Below are positions 44,290-56,431 of a DNA stretch of 64,000 nt, in pieces (positions within the stretch are counted from its first letter, which is position 1; every line of letters begins with the position of its first letter). Source of the stretch: Steinernema hermaphroditum (lineage: Eukaryota; Nematoda; Chromadorea; Rhabditida; Steinernematidae). The stretch lies in assembly GCA_030435675.1 (NCBI GenBank), contig CM059622.1, forward strand, positions 3,906,001-3,970,000. The letters run 5' to 3'. A model generated the notes under the pieces. That model did no database searches. It saw only the letters and a program-made list of their open reading frames with translations, and was not told where the DNA came from. The translations under genes and the position numbers were made by a program.

Positions 44290-47200
44290 CTGAAAGGGGA
44301 GAAATGGGTTAGTCCAGAAAGGAGGAAGTTCGAATGAGTTGAAGTAAACTCAGCAGTTTTCTTTCATATAATGTTGTGCTCATAGTCAAAAACTTTGCAA
44401 AAATGGCGCAATACTCTATGAGAACACAATAAAAACAATGTAAAAAACAAGACTATCACAACAGATTCTCTGCATGACCACCCGCCGCAACAATACAAAC
44501 TTCTGGCAGCGGAATATGGCGGGTTAAAAGAATAGCACAAATGTGTAAAAATATCGCGATGTGAGGGTTTTGATTAATGAGTGGAAAAACGAGTGATTTA
44601 CTAGAGGAGCTCTAAGATAACTGTCTACTGACTGCAAATGTAGACATGTTGTAAAAGGTGTATATGCAGATCAGTCTATTTGCGGACGGTGGTGAGACAT
44701 GTCTCACCGGAACGGGCGGAATGATCATCGAGAAGCGGTCGGTTTCAGACAGCAAACAAAACGAGGACTGAGGTCGGCTTTGAACCGACCTCAACCGATC
44801 AGAAATGCTGAAAATAAGCGTTGAGCAGACAGTTCAGAAGAGCTCAACTCATAAACTACCGTTCCCACCCACGATTGGCCGGTATTTACTGGGTTAGACT
44901 TGAATATGACAAGCGATTATGAGTTCGCAATGATCTATTATTAGGCGCTATGATTGAAACCAGCTAAATACTAATACAGAGGAGATTGGAGATTCGAACA
45001 TACCATATTTTTCGTATTTTCTCAAAACACATTTTAGAACAGCACAGTACGTTCTCTATATTTCTTCTCTGGAGGGCGTTTCGTCGAGCCATAGTCATTA
45101 AAGGAGCATAGTAAGGATTATGCGCACAGTGAGGAGCACATATGATCTACATGTCTTTATGTACTGTGGTCCTAATCATCTTTGTACACAGCTATCAGAC
45201 GGTGACGTGGATGGGCAATTTGCGGTCAGGTACTATGCGATCCCGTCCAGAATGACATCATGCGGACTCTGCGCAAATTTTCGTGGAAAGAAAAGAGACT
45301 CAGAAATTGTACAGATATTGTATATTCTAAAGGGCAGCTATTGTAATGATATACGGTGTTTTTAATGATTTTAGTTTTTAATAATTGCCTTAGTAGTTGA
45401 AAATTATAAGTCAATGATGATAGGTTTCTCTACGGTAACTCTGAAAAGACAAAAGGCTTAAAAAGCGCAAAGACATGGAACTACCATTTTTGGAATTTAC
45501 TATGTTTATCCGAGTACACAATAAATCAAAATCAGGCGGTATGATAAGTCACAATGACATAACCTCCCTATCTATATGTGACGTTTCAGGTCGGGTGCAT
45601 AGAGACCAGAGGGGCCATAGTGACATCATTCAAATGTTGCATGTTTTGCATGACTAATGCTTAATATTAAAGCCTTGTGATTTTGATGCACTCAGGAATT
45701 TGACTCGTTCCCTCCAGGAATCACCTGGGATTTGGACTATCCTCCATGTATACCGGGATCGTATTTCGTTTTTGCGAAAGCTATGTCATGGAGGTAACCC
45801 TTTAGTTCTATCTGCTTACGATAAGGACTATCCAAATCCGATCCAAATTTAGTGGTCAGTTGAAATCCTCAAAAAGAGCGAAGGTTGAGACGGGGTTATG
45901 CCAAGAATACTATCAATCCCGTTAAAAAATAGCAAGTCCGAAGGAATGAACTTGTGTTATCAAGTGGCCAGGGACACCAGTAAGAGCATGACTAACTTAT
46001 GCACAACTCAACATGCATATATACGAAGTCCAAATGAGGTGGGCCTGGAATAAGGTGCTCCACATCGCCTATATGGTTAGTCATATACGATTATAATAAA
46101 CAGGAATGCGCCTTCCCTATGCGGAGTCACTTCAGAGTGCATTGAGTCAGGATCAGATAGGATGGGCAGGAAGTTATGCATAATCAAGAACTTACGTGAT
46201 TCCTACGGGAAAGACCTTCATGGCATGAGGGCTGTAACAAAAAAATCAAGAGAATAAGGTATTGGAGCCGAGCTGGTGTTCCAAAACAAAAAGGACCAAA
46301 GCGCCGCGTTTGTTTGGACACCGCGCGAAAGTGGACATAACGACTTGAGCAAACTCTTTTTTTAGCGGCCGGGAGAGATCATTTGGAATTGGAAGGAACA
46401 GGTTAGGTGCTGGATTTGGAGCTGCTTTGGAATCGCGCTGCGATAGCGAAGCGAATGGAAGAGTGATTTGACAGGGATGGTTTTATGGTGCGTCGATCGG
46501 AACGGTAATCCACTCATCGAGTAGTGGATCACACATAGTCCGGACTGGTGATGACTCACTGAAACAGTGGATGTGTACTATGAGTTGAGTAATCAGAGAC
46601 GAGTTCAGTGCAAATTTCAAGAGAGTAAAGTTGCATACGTAAAGTACATAGATTGAGGGCATCTTGCTATTCCAAATGAACCACGTTTTTGGAAGTTGAC
46701 ACATTGATCTATTGGACTCTCGAATTCGGAGCTGTTTTTTTTCTCATTCTCATTCGGTAATGATTGTTGGTCAGGATTCAGACATCTTGTCTCTGCCTGG
46801 ATTCACTCTTAGTCATTTGGATATCCACTTGATTTTTGGAATGAAAGCAGTATAAATAATGCAAAAATTGTGTGCTTGCCCACACAAATCCCGTGCTGTC
46901 CCGAAAAGGGCGCTTTATACAGAAGTCCGGGGGGTCGTTTGAGAGAACCCAAGCGTGATACCGGTCGAAAAATGAAGCAAAAAAAAGAGAAACGATAACA
47001 TCCGACCGATGTCACCAGTCTGAATTTCTGAATGGCTTTCACTTCTGCTGCACTGTCTAAGGTGTCATCCTTGCCACTAGCTAATCACTGTTGACTCATC
47101 CTTGATCAGACAACCGATGCGCAAAAAACTCATTTGCGCTCATTATTCCAATCTCAACCGGTCTACCTTCGATACCAAAATGACTCACAGCGTTGATCTC

Positions 47201-47605
47201 ATACAATACGGGCTTTGAAGACTTATATTATTGGTTATTATTATATTATTGATATTATTGGGCGTTTTTGCGATTTTTTTGCTGTATTCATTTCTTGGCA
47301 CAGCTGGAACTTCTACATATCTGATATAGTCAGAGAGGATGTTTAGGATGTACTGTTTTCACCAAATGCAAGGAAATCAAATCGCGGAAATGTGGAAAAC
47401 CAGTTTCTCTGTTCCACATCGGGTTGTTCGTAAAATGGGAAGTGGCCAGTCAGGTAGGGTAAACTCATGCTGCTATATTTCTTTTAAAATCTTTACGAGA
47501 CTTTATCGTTCTGCTCGGGTGTGGAACGGTCTAGAGGTGATCAAACGTTTCTGAACAACAAAAACGAGGCTCCTCGGGCCTTTCCATATCTCACCTCCTA
47601 ATGGC
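44290..47605. other. Gene-free stretch, probably within the first long Aster intron
   Basis: No coding exon was recognised. It includes a perfect 9 bp stem hairpin (TGAGGTCGG at 44769-44777, CCGACCTCA at 44785-44793) that belongs to a loosely conserved sequence seen again near 49.3 kb and 54.87 kb. Confidence 0.45.
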
Positions 47606-48520
47606 TCAGAAAAACACATACGTGGACTCGCAGTCGATGTAGAGAGGTTCCTCTGCAGGCTTGACACCTCCTTCAGGCTCCGTCATCATGATCTCCCTGA
47701 TCTTCGCCTCCCAGTTCGGGCCTCCCGGGTCCACATTCGTCGGAAGAAGCCGGATACGGAGCCTTCTCTGGGAGCTGTCGCTCGGACGTCTTTTCGCGAC
47801 GGGAACCACCGGGTAGAGCTCTTTCGGATACACTTTGTACTCGTAGGTGTTCGAGCTGATCACCTTGAACTTTGCTTCGGGACCATCTTCTTCTTCCACA
47901 TCTGATCGTTCGGGCTCCATTATCGTTGGGACCAAGAGGCCTGTCTGTTCCGGCTGTTCTCCCAGCCCGAAGCTATCGATCTCGATCTTTTTCTCGCCCT
48001 TCTTGACCGGAACATCAAGATTTGCCAATTTGAGACGTTTCGTGGCAGGACCATCCCGGTAGCTGATCGTCTTGTAGGAGATCGATGCTGTCCTCACCGG
48101 ATTCTCCTCCTTCTTCGACTTCGTCTTCTTCTCCCGTGGACGTCTCCTTTTGGGACGTTTCGGGGCCGCTTCTTCCTCCTCTTTCGGGGGCTCGACAGGC
48201 GTGCTCCAGTCTATAGTCACGTAGTCTTCGCCCCTTTTCCAGTCGAAACCGCCGGTCTTCACGTAGTCGTTCGGCTTCGAAATCTTCCTCTCCGTGATCA
48301 CCTTCTTCTTGTTGAACGCATTCTTCAACTTCATCGCCACATTTCCGGCCAGAGTGTTCGCCTTGGGTCTCGCCACGGCTTTCATTGAGTCCCCTGTCGA
48401 CGATATAGGCGTGCGCTGGATCTTGCTTTTGAGTGTCTTCAGGCGAAGGTTCAGGATCTGGGAGGCGCTCCGCTTCATGAGGGGCGAATCGGCTTTGGGG
48501 AAGTCTCCGACGGCCGCCAT
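47606..48520 (-). CDS. Intronless gene for a charged, probably nuclear protein of unknown function
   Basis: A single frame of 304 codons starts ATG-Ala-Ala-Val and ends ESTYVFF. It has a strong nuclear-localisation-like run (KRPKRRRPREKKTKSKK), acidic patches (EPPKEEEEAA, SDVEEEDGPE) and motifs KTGGFDWKRGEDYVTIDW and SSNTYEYKVYPKELYPVVPV. I do not recognise the family. GC-rich codons and the length of the frame argue it is real, and other frames here are shorter. It lies between the Aster exon at 55.1 kb and the rest of that gene, on the same strand, so it is either nested in a 10.7 kb intron or separates two different genes. Lack of introns in an intron-dense region could mean an origin by retroposition. 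Confidence 0.72.
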   Translation of the reverse strand: MAAVGDFPKADSPLMKRSASQILNLRLKTLKSKIQRTPISSTGDSMKAVARPKANTLAGNVAMKLKNAFNKKKVITERKISKPNDYVKTGGFDWKRGEDYVTIDWSTPVEPPKEEEEAAPKRPKRRRPREKKTKSKKEENPVRTASISYKTISYRDGPATKRLKLANLDVPVKKGEKKIEIDSFGLGEQPEQTGLLVPTIMEPERSDVEEEDGPEAKFKVISSNTYEYKVYPKELYPVVPVAKRRPSDSSQRRLRIRLLPTNVDPGGPNWEAKIREIMMTEPEGGVKPAEEPLYIDCESTYVFF

Positions 48521-51500
48521 GGTTAGGGAATGGGCGCGAGTGGAGTCACCTGCGAGGGCGCGCGGCCTCCTCGGACGGTAATTTAATTATGCAGTCGAAG
48601 AGGGAACGTAAACAAAGTGGGAAAAAAGAAGCGAAGATGGGCGTCTGGGAAACAAGAGTTGCTCATATTTTGGAAACATGGGAAGTGGGCGGACTGGCGG
48701 AGTTGGTTATGAAGTGAGGTTGCTGAAGGTCATTGAATAGGGGAAGTCCTGTTTCGGTTGTCCTACGTTTTTATTATCTCTACGTTGTACTAGAGAAGAC
48801 CGGTATAGCTATGGAAGGAGGCCTAAGAAGCCGGGGGTCCAAAAGAGATATCCATGTTAGCTAAGGATCACACTGAATGAACTGGTAGAAGCCAGTTCAA
48901 TAACAGAATTTTGGGAGTTTGTTTACGAAAAAAGTGCAAATATAACGTAAAAATGAGGCGTGAAGCACGAAGGGCATTTGTGTTTGTCAAAATTAAGTCA
49001 CAATGTGCACTTTATGTTAAAAATAGAAGGGAAGAGTGTTCAGGCAAAAGACGTAGAAAAATCCTAATAGTTGACAAAGCTTAGTTTTTAAGTAATCCCC
49101 TATATATGGGTGGAACTAACGGTTTGCATAGCGGCCGATTTCAGACCAACATCAATATATGGGGATTTGAAAAAGGGTCGTTTAGAGACGAAACGAAAAA
49201 TCATGATTAAGAGGTAAGAGAATATTTCACAAGGTGAAAAATGTGAACAGGCGGACATCCCTTATCTGTATTGGTAGAAGATGGTCGGTTTAAGAAAAAT
49301 GCGTTGAACCGACCACGACCGGTTTAAAAATCGGGCACGTTCGCAATGAGACACACAGACAGTTAGGAAGCCATAGATTTCTCTGCCATCCATGGTAGGT
49401 CGTTATACACCGGGTTAGACCGGAATAAAAACAATTCCAATCTTGCCGCTGTGGTGTCTTCATCCGAAAGATGGCTAGGCCTGTGTCACTGTAATGCAAC
49501 AGAGCCGTGTTTACTGTAATTAAGCAAAGTGTAGGAGACTATAGACGGACTTTCTAGTGACTGCGCTACGTAAAAATTTTGGGCACCGTATGTCAGTCAA
49601 TAAGGTCTATCGTTTGGATTTATCTCAATCTGCGCGCATCACGTCACCGTGTAAGCACGGCCTTCTTTTAACAAAAGTGCTGTAAAACTATAAAAAAAAT
49701 AAAATGAATGTTGTGGACAACGAGTTTACGAGAACGACCGATTACATAACTCATTCGGAAAACTTCAGAGAGGGCGAATAGGTGACCCGAGCGATCGCTG
49801 GAGATGCAAATGGACGAGCACTTCAATTGGCCTAAATTGGACAGAAATGAGTTGATTTAAAAGGGGTCCGTGTCGAACAGATCTAAATCTTTAAAAATTT
49901 CAAAAAAAGAAAAGTCAAAAGTCACAAAAAACATTTTTTTCGATAAATTGATAAGGTGAATATGCAATTAGAAGTAGAATTTTTCGAGTAAAACCGCGGC
50001 AGCCATTGCATAAATTGATGAAATATGTGGCGTTCTTAGCCTCACGAATTTTCGCTATTTTCGCTTGGATAATAGTTGTTTTTTCCTTTCCGGAACTCCG
50101 TCATTTTATCGCAATTACGGAAAACCCATTAGGGAAAGAGGAAGTGGAGGTAGCCAAAAAAAGTCAGCCAGAATATTAGTCGAGGCCGGTTCCGAAAAAC
50201 AAACTGGAGAGGAAAGCGACCGAACGCAGTGGAGCATTCATTAGCGTCATATGAGAGTCCATTAGAGAGCTCCCGACGGACGCGGAGTGTCCGTTTGATT
50301 ATGGAAAAGGCGTTAGAAATGCAAAAAGGGAAAGTCAGGATTCTAAGGACTGATACAATTCTTACGCACTGGCATTGTTTTGAACCTTCATTCGTGTCGA
50401 TAACGGTCGGTCGTCCACTCTTCCTCACAAAAATGAGTTGAATGAGCGGTCGTTGACTTGAGCAATCACCGACCCGACTCCCAGAATTATAAGCTTTTGA
50501 ACCATCGCAAAACGCAGTCACATTGAGTTTAGGATGAACCGATAACTTTGGCAACAAATTACACTCATTTCGACCTTATAATAAGGTTCAATCTATCCCA
50601 GGGTCCTTACATTTGGAGATCCTCAAATGGGTCCTCTTCGTCTCCACATTCCTCCATCAGAACAGATCAAAATCGGATCTTTTCTCTCGCCGCGAACACT
50701 AACTATGCCATGAAGAAGCAAAAACGCTCCTTATCACCCCGGCTCCGTGCAAAAAGCTCACATCTCGGTTCTTATCGCGACGCTGGAGGAATAGTTAAGC
50801 ACAGAGACGTCGCTGTCGGCAGAGATCACATTCCGGGAGCGCAGAAGAGCTCCTCCGACGTCTCATTAGAGCGTGTCGGCGCCGCCGAGAAGAAGATCGA
50901 TTCAATTTCGAGAGCGTGACTCAGAAGGGCCAGGCCGGGGCTGTTTTTTTCCCACGGCGCTGTGATTATGCGCGCCCAATTGGGCCTCGGCACGGGAATT
51001 GGGGGGAAGACGGCTGATCGATTGCCCCTTGAGGATTAGATTAGAATATAGTTGGAGAACGAGGAAGGGGGAAGGACCTCGACGAAAACAATTTTCGACC
51101 CTTCGGCGATGAAGCGGAACAACAATTTCGCGTTTTGTTTGGAGAGAGGAGAGCTGTCCGAATGGGAAATATGTGTATAGTCCGGAAACCATCCATTTCT
51201 GAGGAGGGTGCCTAACTTTTGTCTGACATTTGGGTGCAATTAGAGTCGGAACTTTTTTGGACGTTTTTTTCATCCACGTTACAAAACTTGAATGTAATAT
51301 CAAAATCCTAACGAAATCAAATCGGAGGAATATACTGGTTAAGATTTAAATCCAAACGCCAATTAGGCCATTCAACAGTGTACACGTTTCTAAGGAAACT
51401 GCAACGATTTTCAAGAGTCCAGAAGACCATGATCGGAGCATTCTTACATGTGAAAATGTAAGTGGTCCGTAAGTGAACCCGTAGATCAATCGTCCAACGA

Positions 51501-54500
51501 TTTAGCGGCCTAAAGCTAGCATAGAGTAGCATTTTTATCCTGTTGGCCCTTCAAAAGCGACGATTGATAACCTGACACTTGACACAAAACGATGTTTCGG
51601 CGAGTCAACCTAAAGAACTTCAATCCTTTTGGCTCAGATAACAATGCTCAGATATTGGGTTGGAACACTAAAAATGAGACCCATTTGCAAGCTGAGTCTC
51701 ATCCATATATGAAGTTTATGTTCATCTATCGCAGAATATAATCACTCTGACCACTTCATTCAAAATCACTGATCTTGGTTATATGGCAGGTCCCGACCTA
51801 TGAAGATGGGGTGATGCATCAGCATATACATGCAAATAAGAAGGCACAAAGCATGGTTCGAGGAGAGAATCAAGTGGTAACAATGTGGTAAGTCGCTTGT
51901 CCACAACAGTGAACGTCGCGGTATTAGGGCACCGTTGGGGCCATATTGCAAATAGCATCTTCTTAGGAAATTGTAATTGTAAATGTTTCTTAGTTTTCTT
52001 AGTAGATTGTAATGAATGTACAGTGTTTGAAAAGAGACAATGATTGAAACAGCAAGACAAAGCAATGAAATTAACTTCACAGAGAAGGAGAACGTTGTCT
52101 AATTTCGATTATTACGTGTCTCAAAGGTCACAGGAGAATCATTCTGACCAATCCTAGATTAGCACTGATGTGTAGCTCATACGCAAGCAGCGTCGACATT
52201 TTGACATCACGGAGTTTCAAGATACGTCAGAGGAAAAAGGGGCAATAATATTGATGGATTTGCACTTCTGATGCCAAAATTGGATTTAAGTGTGATGGCG
52301 GAGAGGAAAGTCATGGTCACCTTGACTTGTCGATGTCTACGTTTCTCGCAGAAATGGATTTAAAAAATGGTATTGCCGAAAGCACTCAACTCCCAAAACT
52401 CTCCGTATTTAAGTTGGAAATAGCCTTTTTGCCTTTGGACATCTGTCAAGAAGTACCGTATCTTAGGAGTCGCCTTCGCCCTTCTTTGACTCTTCCGTCC
52501 TGAAACGATCTCTGCAGTCATCTTCAGCTCTCCATTCCAACCTTTGCTGCTTCTCCAGAACATTCCGAAACACCTTTCTTCTTCTGCTGAAGAGAGCCAA
52601 CTCACAACTTCTTCTTCAATCCTTGACTAGGCCACACGCACACACATCACTGAGCCACTTCACTTACCTTCACCTATCGTACCACCACTCTATGGCGTGA
52701 CGAAGAGGAGAACAAAGTCCTTATGAACTTAACTATATGTGGATGGAATTATCAACTTAACTATATGTATGGCAAGGGGACACAATATATGTGGTCGGAG
52801 ATAACGTTTTAGGGCGTCTATTGACCTATAGGTATAGTTAACGGTGGGTAAATGGTAGTCAGTCCAAAGGTTATACTGTGGGGCTTAAATACTGAATTAA
52901 GATTGAGTGTGAATGAGCGTCTATCTCTGTTCACGTCTTTAAGTGTCATTGCCTGAGTATTACACACTGTTGCACTGAAGCCACACAAAGCTTTTTTTAT
53001 AAAATTCAATTCCTAAGTGTTCTCTGTATTTCTGAAAGAAACATATGATCTTAGTCCTTCCTAGCTCTGCCCTACAATGCCTTCATCGCCGCATTTCTGA
53101 TAGGTCTGTACATACACAATCCCTGTTCTCATGGCGCAAACCTCGTAGTTAACCTCTATCGTCGTCACCTCTGACCCCAGCACTGAGCGCTCCTGTGCTG
53201 CCGTTGCAAATAAACAAGCTGCATCACCACTTCCTTTCACTATCTACCATTTTATGCCGCTTACGTCAACAGGTCTTGATGTGGACAGAGCTCTAAATGA
53301 TCGAAAGGAAACCTAAGAATGCCACAGAGAATCAGAATACTGATAAGAGCATTCTTTCGGTGTTTTGTGTTTTGTCAATCGTTGAGTGTTTTGTGACTTC
53401 TGAACGGCTAGGCTATTGTTCTTTTCGATCAGGAACTTTCGTGAAGTTTTATTTCATGTTGGCACAAAAAGTGGCGTGACTGAATAGATTAGCTATTTTC
53501 AATAGATTAGCCTTGTTGCAGTACAGCGAGCAAAGAATTTGATGTACAGCATGAATGAGTCTTAAAAAGAATTTTCATCCTTCGAATCCATGGGCTTCTG
53601 CCACATTCCAGTGGGGAAGGAGTTCGCACTACGAGGCTGTACCGCATTCTCCATTTTTCTATAGTACTCTTTAGGTGACTTCGTCTCATAGTGCATTTAA
53701 CCACCAACCTCAAGGTGCTTTAAAAGAGTTGCGAAACGAAAAAGATAACCCATTCTAATGTACTTTTGTTTACAATGTCTTGATAAGGGGTGCAGTGACT
53801 AGTTTTTATAGAAGATGGGAGGAAAGTAGCGAGCAGAGATTAGGTACATTTTTTTGGTTGAATCTCAGCTCTTTGCTGATGTCAATGAGGACCTAGAGAT
53901 CAGCGCCTTTTCTCGCTATTCTTTTGGTATTTTATCTCGTCGGCCTTTGTTGTATTGTAATTCTACTGCACTCTTTCTCTCATTTTTCTCATTGCCCTTA
54001 CCTAAATCTTTTCTTCGGCACAAGGTCCGTTTGCGATAGAGTACATCGAGATGTTTCCATTTCAGCTTATCAGTGATCAGCTGCTGTCGGGGCGCTTTCA
54101 CTCTCTTTCATCGTCCTCTGTGGAGGAAAAAGGTCGATAATACAGTCAGAAGGTGACAGTTTATTTATAGGTTGCTCAGCAAGTACACGTACTCAAACGA
54201 AAAATGGGTATCGAGAAAGGCTCAGAACGCTTTGACGAAGTACGTTTATAGAATGCCCTACAAGGCTCAAGAAATATCGGCTAACCGCACAGGTTTAAAA
54301 ATTGATTCGCGACAAGCACACTTTTTCAATTTTAAAACTTTAAAGGGTTTAGTTTATGGTGGTCCCAATTATACACTCAAACAAACGGACCCTTCGGCTC
54401 TCCGTTTGCATACAGGAAACATGCGGGAATATGAAGTCGGGTCCGACAGCCGACAGCCACATGTATAGCACGGCGATTGCAAAATGGAAAAAGTATATGA

Positions 54501-55013
54501 AAAATGGAAATATTCTGATCTGGCGTCAAGATGATAGACGTCTGAAAATGACTCACGACCATTTCCTTGTCATCAAAACAAATGTTTTGATTTTTCGCCA
54601 TGTCGTATTAGAATTTCTAGCACGATTCCACAGCATGTTCTCGTCAACAAAAACTGCTTTACTACCTTGAGACATCTCCCCCTTTAAATCAGCAGTAAAC
54701 CTCCTATTTAACTGCTCATTCATTATATTTAGTAAATCTTCGTAAATAAATTGATAAATAATCAGGCCCTGCACAGTTCAAGTAAAACCATACCTCACGA
54801 TAAAGTAGTCCATCTAATCAATTCCTTAGATCTTCAGAAGGCCACTAACAGAGAACGAAACACGTGGAACCGACACCAACCGACACGTAGCTTTTAAAAA
54901 TCACAAAAGATCAGTCGTCAAGCGGCGTTCCCCCATGGTTAGCGACGAGTTATGCAAATCAGATCAGTTAATCGGCTAGCAAAAGATCACCGAACGAAGT
55001 GCAAAGAACCAAC
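48521..55013. other. Gene-poor stretch with repeat fragments
   Basis: Apart from the truncated SINE-like copy at 50386-50487, I saw no supported gene. A GC-richer frame at 50548-50919 lacks motifs and its start lies in AT-rich sequence. Related sequence blocks near 49306-49430 and 54867-54960 share ACCGACCxxxACCG-type sequence with 44.78 kb. Confidence 0.4.
50386..50487 (+). mobile_element. Truncated SINE-like retroposon copy 3
   Basis: The sequence from CTTCATTCGTGTCGA through GGTCGGTCGTCCACTC, ATGAGCGGTCGTTG and CCGACTCCCAGAA aligns with the first about 120 bases of copy 1 (25835-25957) and stops within the pseudoknot. The 3' part is absent. GGTCGGT can pair with ACCGACC inside this fragment, as GCGATC with GATCGC in copy 1, hinting at another conserved helix. 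Confidence 0.6.
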
Positions 55014-55136
55014 CTTTCGTCGGAAGCGACTTCGGAGCTCGTGGAGCTCGTGTCCTCGTTCGCGTATTGAGTCATCGCCTCCGCCTCGGACGAATTCGCG
55101 CTCCTGCTTCCCTTCGATGCCTTCGACTTGGTGCGA
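55014..55136 (-). CDS. Probable upstream exon of the Aster/GRAMD1-like gene
   Basis: A 123 bp block bounded by TTTCAG and a GTTGGT donor encodes RTKSKASKGSRSANSSEAEA then YANEDTSSTSSEVASDE. It ends in phase with the first downstream Aster exon at 44289 (AG|C gives Ser), producing a continuous Ser/Thr/Glu-rich N-terminal region. An internal Met (AMTQYANED) could also serve as start. The upstream partner exon was not found. The link across 10.7 kb rests on phase and composition only. Confidence 0.5.
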
Positions 55137-55514
55137 CTGAAACAGACGTGGATTGTATCGATTGGTAGGAATGAGGAGAGGGACACGTAGAATGGAACAA
55201 TTACTTCGTAATGGAATGTTTAAAGGAGGGATATCTCCTATGGGGAATGTTGCTGGACCCCTTATCCTATCAACCTTCAGTCGCTACGGTCTTACAAAGA
55301 AACTGTCATAGTATGACACGATATTAGTGTGACTTTTTAAAACAAGAAGCTAGGTCAAAACGATAGAAAAACAAACCTATCTCGATCAGTTTTAGGCATG
55401 ATAAACTGTTAGTTTTTGTGCTACAATATAAAACAATAAAACACGTTTCGAAAGCAGAAGAGGTTTCCACAATAAGTGTGTTCGGAAATGTGTCGACCAA
55501 TGGAAGGCATTATA

Positions 55515-56431
55515 TTGGGTTGGTCCATTGAAAATGTCGGATGATTTAAGTAGGAGTTTCTTAGCATATATGCATGCCTATCATTCCCGGTCTTGACTAT
55601 TTGACTGAACAACGGCAGCCCACTTCTCGGGTAAAAGCCGGATCCCTTATTCATAGAACACAAGGGGTTTGGGGACGAAAAATGTTTTGGTCCAATTTTC
55701 GACCTCTTTCTTTTATTTTGATCGGTTCTCTCTGATATCGTCATTTGTGGAAGAACGCAGATCATTATAAGATAGAGCGGAGAGAGTTGTATAAGAGCAG
55801 CAAAATGCGAATCTCTCAGCTCAAGGTGAAGAGCCATTATGGAGGTGAATTTGAAAAGATGCGGCCTCGGGTAGTCGGACTTTTCGTGAATCCAAGGGTC
55901 ACTTTTTCAATATTTGGCCTATGTTTCTTTAAAGTTGAAATGACCTCGTAGAGTCGCTATGTGGGCATGACAGCTATGAGTGATAGCTACCTGCTGCATA
56001 TCCCCGTTCCCTGTTATAGTACTTAACCAGTTGAAAATATTGGAGTCAACAGAACATGGTGATCCGAAAAGGCCATCGTTTTGAGATTAGCTCATGATGT
56101 GATGTATGGCGAACACAGCGATAGGTGCATTTGGTAGGTAAGACCTAACGATGTACATGGTTGAGGGCAGTCGACGTACATCACACAATCAATACCATAG
56201 GAAACCCGTACATTACTTCGCATTTCGCCATCTCTAGGTGCCACAAAAATGGTCATCGCGACAGAATAGGCCTCCAAGATCAACAGGAATGTAATGAACA
56301 AGTCGCCAATCATAATGTGAGAGGATAATTAACTGTACTCAACGACGTATGCATAGGTTTGGTCATGGGAGTAAACATTTCAAAAATAAACGATGTTTAC
56401 ACTATCCGACATTTTCAATGGACCAACCCAA
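55515..56431. mobile_element. Non-autonomous mariner-like element
   Basis: Perfect 28 bp terminal inverted repeats starting TTGGGTTGGTCCATTGAAAA lie at 55515-55542 and 56404-56431. TA dinucleotides flank both ends, as Tc1/mariner insertions require. The TIR start TTGGGTTGGT is typical of mariner families. The 917 bp element is a little shorter than an autonomous mariner, and no transposase motifs were seen in the internal frames, so it is a deletion derivative or MITE. Confidence 0.85.

Noticed and set aside
50548..50919. 123-codon frame as a gene
   Set aside because: It starts in AT-rich sequence, has no domain or conserved-looking motif, and no splice partner was found; composition alone is not enough.
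51655..51690. Second mariner end (TTGGGTTGGAACACT)
   Set aside because: It matches only the first nine bases and no inverted partner was found nearby; the same holds for TTGGGTTGG near 4187.
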